A stretch of DNA of 64,000 nucleotides, from contig CAJLMA010000006.1 in the NCBI GenBank assembly GCA_905207705.1, positions 1-64,000 of the forward strand. The letters run 5' to 3'. The position numbers were made by a program, and so were the translations under genes. Every line of letters starts with the position of its first letter. Position 1 is the stretch's first letter. This DNA comes from an uncultured Prevotellaceae bacterium. Lineage in GTDB: Bacteria > Bacteroidota > Bacteroidia > Bacteroidales > Muribaculaceae. The notes below the pieces were generated by a model. It was not told where the DNA came from, did no database searches, and saw nothing but the letters and a program-made list of their open reading frames with translations. This document shows, piece after piece, positions 61,500 to 64,000 of the stretch.

Positions 61500-62096
61500 T
61501 TAGAAGCTAAGGCAGTCGTAAGTATTCAATAGTTCTTCCTGCCTTAGTCCCAAGTATCTCTTAGTGATTGCAACAGAACTATGATTGAAAAGCTCCATAA
61601 GTTTGACTAATGCCAATTCAGAGTTTTCACTATTCAGGTTATAAACCTGTCTACCAAAAGTCTTTCTAAGCGAATGGCAACTAAAGTTGCCTATATGTAG
61701 CCTATATTTCTTTTTCAGTTCTTTCAGAATGATATTTATCCGTTGTATAGAATAAACCGTGCCTTTCTGACTTACCAAGATAGGGGAACTTTTGCCTAAT
61801 GGCTTGATAGCCTTGTAGCATTCTGCAATATGCCTTTGCAGTTGTGGGTTAATGCGGATAGTCCGTTTCTTCCCTGTCTTATGCTCTATGATAGTAAACT
61901 CACTTACATTAAGTATCTGATTCCACCTTAATGCAAGTATGTCACTTATCCTCAATCCAAAGAAACAACCCAAAGCCACAAGCAAACTCATATTATAGTT
62001 ACCGTCCTTGAATAGCTTTCTTATCAAGTTCATAGCTTCATCCCATTGCAGGAAATCCGCTGTTGTGTTGCTGTATTTCAAACTCATAATGTTCAT
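61500..62096 (-). CDS. Tyrosine recombinase, catalytic domain only
   Basis: A 198-residue tyrosine recombinase without an N-terminal arm- or core-binding domain, similar in size to FimB/FimE invertases. Catalytic residues: Arg in FFGLRISDIL, Lys in EHKTGKKR, H-x-x-R in CHSLRKTF, His in FNHSSVAITKRYLG with the Tyr in KRYLG. All are present, so it may be active. AT-rich, in the accessory region. It might move or resolve the local element, or invert a DNA segment; no target is shown. Confidence 0.88.
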   Translation of the reverse strand: MNIMSLKYSNTTADFLQWDEAMNLIRKLFKDGNYNMSLLVALGCFFGLRISDILALRWNQILNVSEFTIIEHKTGKKRTIRINPQLQRHIAECYKAIKPLGKSSPILVSQKGTVYSIQRINIILKELKKKYRLHIGNFSCHSLRKTFGRQVYNLNSENSELALVKLMELFNHSSVAITKRYLGLRQEELLNTYDCLSF

Positions 62097-62185
62097 TTTT
62101 GAGAGTTAGACAATAAAAGTGAATGTCCGGTGTATGCTCAATAAACGTAACTAACTGAACATCAACAGAACATTCACTTTCTGTA

Positions 62186-62329
62186 TTAGTGAATCAACAT
62201 AGAATAAATTGTAGCCAATATCCAAAAGATTCCTATCGTATAAAGTGGACTGATGCAAAGGAACACGATAAAGACCACCACGAATATGGCTCCATAAAAA
62301 TTCCAATTCTCATTATTTTCTTGTGCCAT
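62186..62329 (-). CDS. Small two-helix membrane protein
   Basis: A 47-residue ORF: MAQENNENWNFYGAIF start followed by two hydrophobic stretches (FVVVFIVFLCISPLY; IGIFWILATIYSML). It lies between the recombinase and DUF3871 genes on their strand. Similar very small membrane proteins are frequent in Bacteroidetes mobile elements. Function unknown. Confidence 0.5.
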   Translation of the reverse strand: MAQENNENWNFYGAIFVVVFIVFLCISPLYTIGIFWILATIYSMLIH

Positions 62330-62405
62330 AAAATTTAGATTTTAGAAGTTAGTAAAAAGTGGGAAATATCCAATTACTGAATATCTCCCACCATTGTAAA
62401 GTGAA

Positions 62406-63428
62406 TCAATCAATAAACCATGAATAACGCTCGTCACCGTGCAAAGCCATGTTTATGCCCTGTGCCACTTCCGTAGCGTTAAGACTTCTATCCAAGAAAG
62501 AATCTATGTAGCTTGACTTGTTAGCACCTGTCAGAAGATTGTAGAATCTCCACATAGACAAGTCACCACCAAAGCCACCAAAATTCTCATCCTGAATGTA
62601 AGCCTTTGCCACAGAATTTATTTGTGTGTCCGTTATAAGCAAACGGGGTACACTTTTCTGATAGCCTTGTGGTAGGCATTGATAAAGACGCATCTTGCCA
62701 AGTATCTGTGCAAACTGATGTTCTGTCAGATAGCTGTTTCCAAGTGTCTGCATCAAGTGAATGTGCTTTGCAGGGTCGTAACGGTTGAACATCTCCAAAA
62801 CAGAACGGAACAAGTCATTTGTACTTGAAACCTCCAAGTTGCCAAGATAACCGTCTGTATAAACACACAAGTTGCAGCAGACCATGTTCTTAAAGCCCAC
62901 AAACACCTTGAATCTCTCAACTGTTTTCTTGCTGTAAAGATTCATCTGATTGTAGGCTCTGACACCACCTATTGAAAGAGTGAGCTTGTTTCCCTCTACC
63001 GTTTCATAAATGGTAGGCACTTCAAAACAGAACATCATCCTTTCAAAATACTGTGTCTTGTCACTCTCTAAGAGTTGGTTTGCAGGTTTGTGTATCGCTT
63101 CGGGGATTCTTCCCTTTACGATGTGCGAAACACGAATGTCAGGTTTATCAATCGTTTCACCTGTAAAGAAAGTGTTTGCAGCTTCCCAAACTGTTTCAAT
63201 AAAGGCATTGTGCGAAATAGTCAGTTCGTTGTCCTTACTGAAAACGGGTACGATGCAGTCACTCTGCAAGTGCTGTAAATCAATCTCCATAGTGTTTGCC
63301 TCTATGAAGTGGTTTACTTTCTTCACTCTTGTGGTTTCTTCTGAAATGATAGTCGCATCTTCTGCGAACTGCCCAAAGTTACCACGTCTTTTCTGTGCCA
63401 TAGCTGGCAATAAAACTAAGTTTTCCAT
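62406..63428 (-). CDS. DUF3871 protein
   Basis: A 340-residue protein resembling DUF3871, a family found mainly in Bacteroidetes plasmids and conjugative elements. Typical parts: DKPDIRVSHIVKGRIPEAIHKPANQLLE, GGVRAYNQMNLYSKKT, KVFVGFKNMVCCNLCVYTDG, and a C-terminal MWRFYNLLTGANKSSYIDSFLDR. It may be related to a DNA-maintenance or single-strand binding role, which is not established. Marks this part of the window as mobile DNA. Confidence 0.85.
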   Translation of the reverse strand: MENLVLLPAMAQKRRGNFGQFAEDATIISEETTRVKKVNHFIEANTMEIDLQHLQSDCIVPVFSKDNELTISHNAFIETVWEAANTFFTGETIDKPDIRVSHIVKGRIPEAIHKPANQLLESDKTQYFERMMFCFEVPTIYETVEGNKLTLSIGGVRAYNQMNLYSKKTVERFKVFVGFKNMVCCNLCVYTDGYLGNLEVSSTNDLFRSVLEMFNRYDPAKHIHLMQTLGNSYLTEHQFAQILGKMRLYQCLPQGYQKSVPRLLITDTQINSVAKAYIQDENFGGFGGDLSMWRFYNLLTGANKSSYIDSFLDRSLNATEVAQGINMALHGDERYSWFID

Positions 63429-63732
63429 AAATGAAAAATTTTAATTGGTGAATGATTTTGTTTATTCTTTGTTTTTAGTCAAGAATGGTGGGGGGACTTA
63501 AAGGTGTTGTGAAACCTTGCGTATATGACATTCACCAATTTTTTGAATGGGATAATAAGACAAACAGAGGGGGATATTTGAAAATGTATAGGTATATATC
63601 TTTCTGTTTAACTATTTATGGGTTGCTCTGTTTTTGCAGAAATAGAAGATAAAGCCTTATCTCCTTATAATTGGCTAAGTTTAGAATAAAATTGTGTGTT
63701 GCTATTTAGAGCATTTATTGGGTTTCAATTTG
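63429..63732. other. Intergenic region upstream of DUF3871, nothing recognised
   Basis: AT-rich leader likely holding the DUF3871 promoter; a G6 run at about 63490. No gene, RNA or clear promoter pair seen. Confidence 0.4.
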
Positions 63733-63771
63733 CTCAAAAAGAAAAACTCCATATTTTGCGGATATGGAGTT
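63733..63771 (-). terminator. Terminator of the last gene
   Basis: Perfect 10-bp stem AACTCCATAT (63745-63754) with ATATGGAGTT (63762-63771), followed on the minus strand by TTTTCTTTTTGA. It lies 42 bp after the stop at 63813, which supports that small gene as real. Confidence 0.8.
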
Positions 63772-63812
63772 GAGGTAGAAATTCTGAAATTTTTGCTTTT
63801 TATAGCCTCCTG

Positions 63813-63998
63813 CTAAAAATTTACCAATTTGAATTTGAAGACTGTAAGTTTGTATGAGCCGCCATTTATTGAGCCGCTGTTGTCTGTATCATAGTATTTT
63901 GTAATTGTTTCTTGTGTTACTTTGCATTTTATGTTATGCTCATCATAAATGGCTTGCAATCTGTTCTTAATTTCATTCTTGTTTATATAGATATTCAT
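63813..63998 (-). CDS. Small hypothetical protein at the window edge
   Basis: A 61-residue ORF starting at ATG 63998 (MNIYINKNEIKNRL) and ending ...LTVFKFKLVNF. Charged, probably alpha/beta, not recognised. A strong terminator follows it. It may begin farther upstream, beyond the window. Confidence 0.5.
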   Translation of the reverse strand: MNIYINKNEIKNRLQAIYDEHNIKCKVTQETITKYYDTDNSGSINGGSYKLTVFKFKLVNF

Positions 63999-64000
63999 TT

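Overview
The window comes from a chromosome of the order Bacteroidales. The family may be Muribaculaceae, but that is inference from codon use and gene content. The evidence is Bacteroidetes-type promoters (TTTG then TAnnTTTG), a fimbrillin-like lipoprotein, a UpxY/NusG-like antiterminator heading a surface polysaccharide operon, DUF4919 and DUF3871 genes, and a tRNA that does not encode CCA. Core genes have roughly half GC. Several blocks (about 13.0-14.9 kb, 46.8-47.9 kb, 52.4-54.5 kb and 58-64 kb) are clearly AT-richer and look acquired.

Layout. 0-10.4 kb, plus strand: housekeeping genes korA-korB (2-oxoacid:ferredoxin oxidoreductase), a MalY/PatB-type PLP enzyme, a full-length Rel/SpoT, a 7TM-HD phosphodiesterase, a small membrane protein and a DUF4919 protein. 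10.5-12.6 kb, minus: a signal-peptidase-like S24/S26 protein and an exporter-type ABC transporter. 13.1-14.8 kb: an AT-rich three-gene cassette with a TIGR04255-like protein. 15.1-18.3 kb: an outer-membrane barrel protein, a lipoprotein fusing a fimbrillin-like region to a PI-PLC-like domain that has lost its catalytic residues, and a small peptide gene. 18.5-41.8 kb: one compact minus-strand operon of 20 genes for an exported polysaccharide. It runs from the antiterminator through flippase, pyruvyl transferase, F420-hydrogenase-beta-like protein, many glycosyltransferases, acyltransferase and polymerase, then a PqqD-fused glycosyltransferase, a nucleotidyltransferase-like protein and an HPr-kinase-like protein, and ends in the Wza/Wzc export pair.

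41.8-42.2 kb: the control region of that operon contains inverted 13-bp repeats bounding about 190-220 bp with an outward-facing promoter, a candidate invertible promoter. 42.4-45.2 kb: a HAD phosphatase, a UbiA-type polyprenyl-phosphate phosphoribosyltransferase and a membrane protein. 45.6-46.7 kb: a DUF362/ferredoxin protein. 47-57.3 kb: a type I restriction-modification island (HTH regulator, HsdM, RhuM-Fic, HsdS, membrane coiled-coil protein, HsdR, AlbA_2 protein, small acidic protein). 57.7 kb: a tRNA-Phe carrying a 43-nt palindromic insertion in its D-loop. 58-64 kb: AT-rich accessory DNA with HEPN-MNT, small membrane proteins and lipoproteins, a long nested palindrome, a catalytic-domain-only tyrosine recombinase and DUF3871.

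The most unusual theme is the PqqD, HPr-kinase-like and nucleotidyltransferase set (the 'HPr-rel-A' type of association) built into a polysaccharide operon. An S26-like protease and an ABC exporter, often partners of such sets, lie 9 kb away, and a small leader-like peptide gene sits between. Together they could form a peptide-modification system linked to the cell surface. This is a hypothesis; no function has been shown by the sequence alone.
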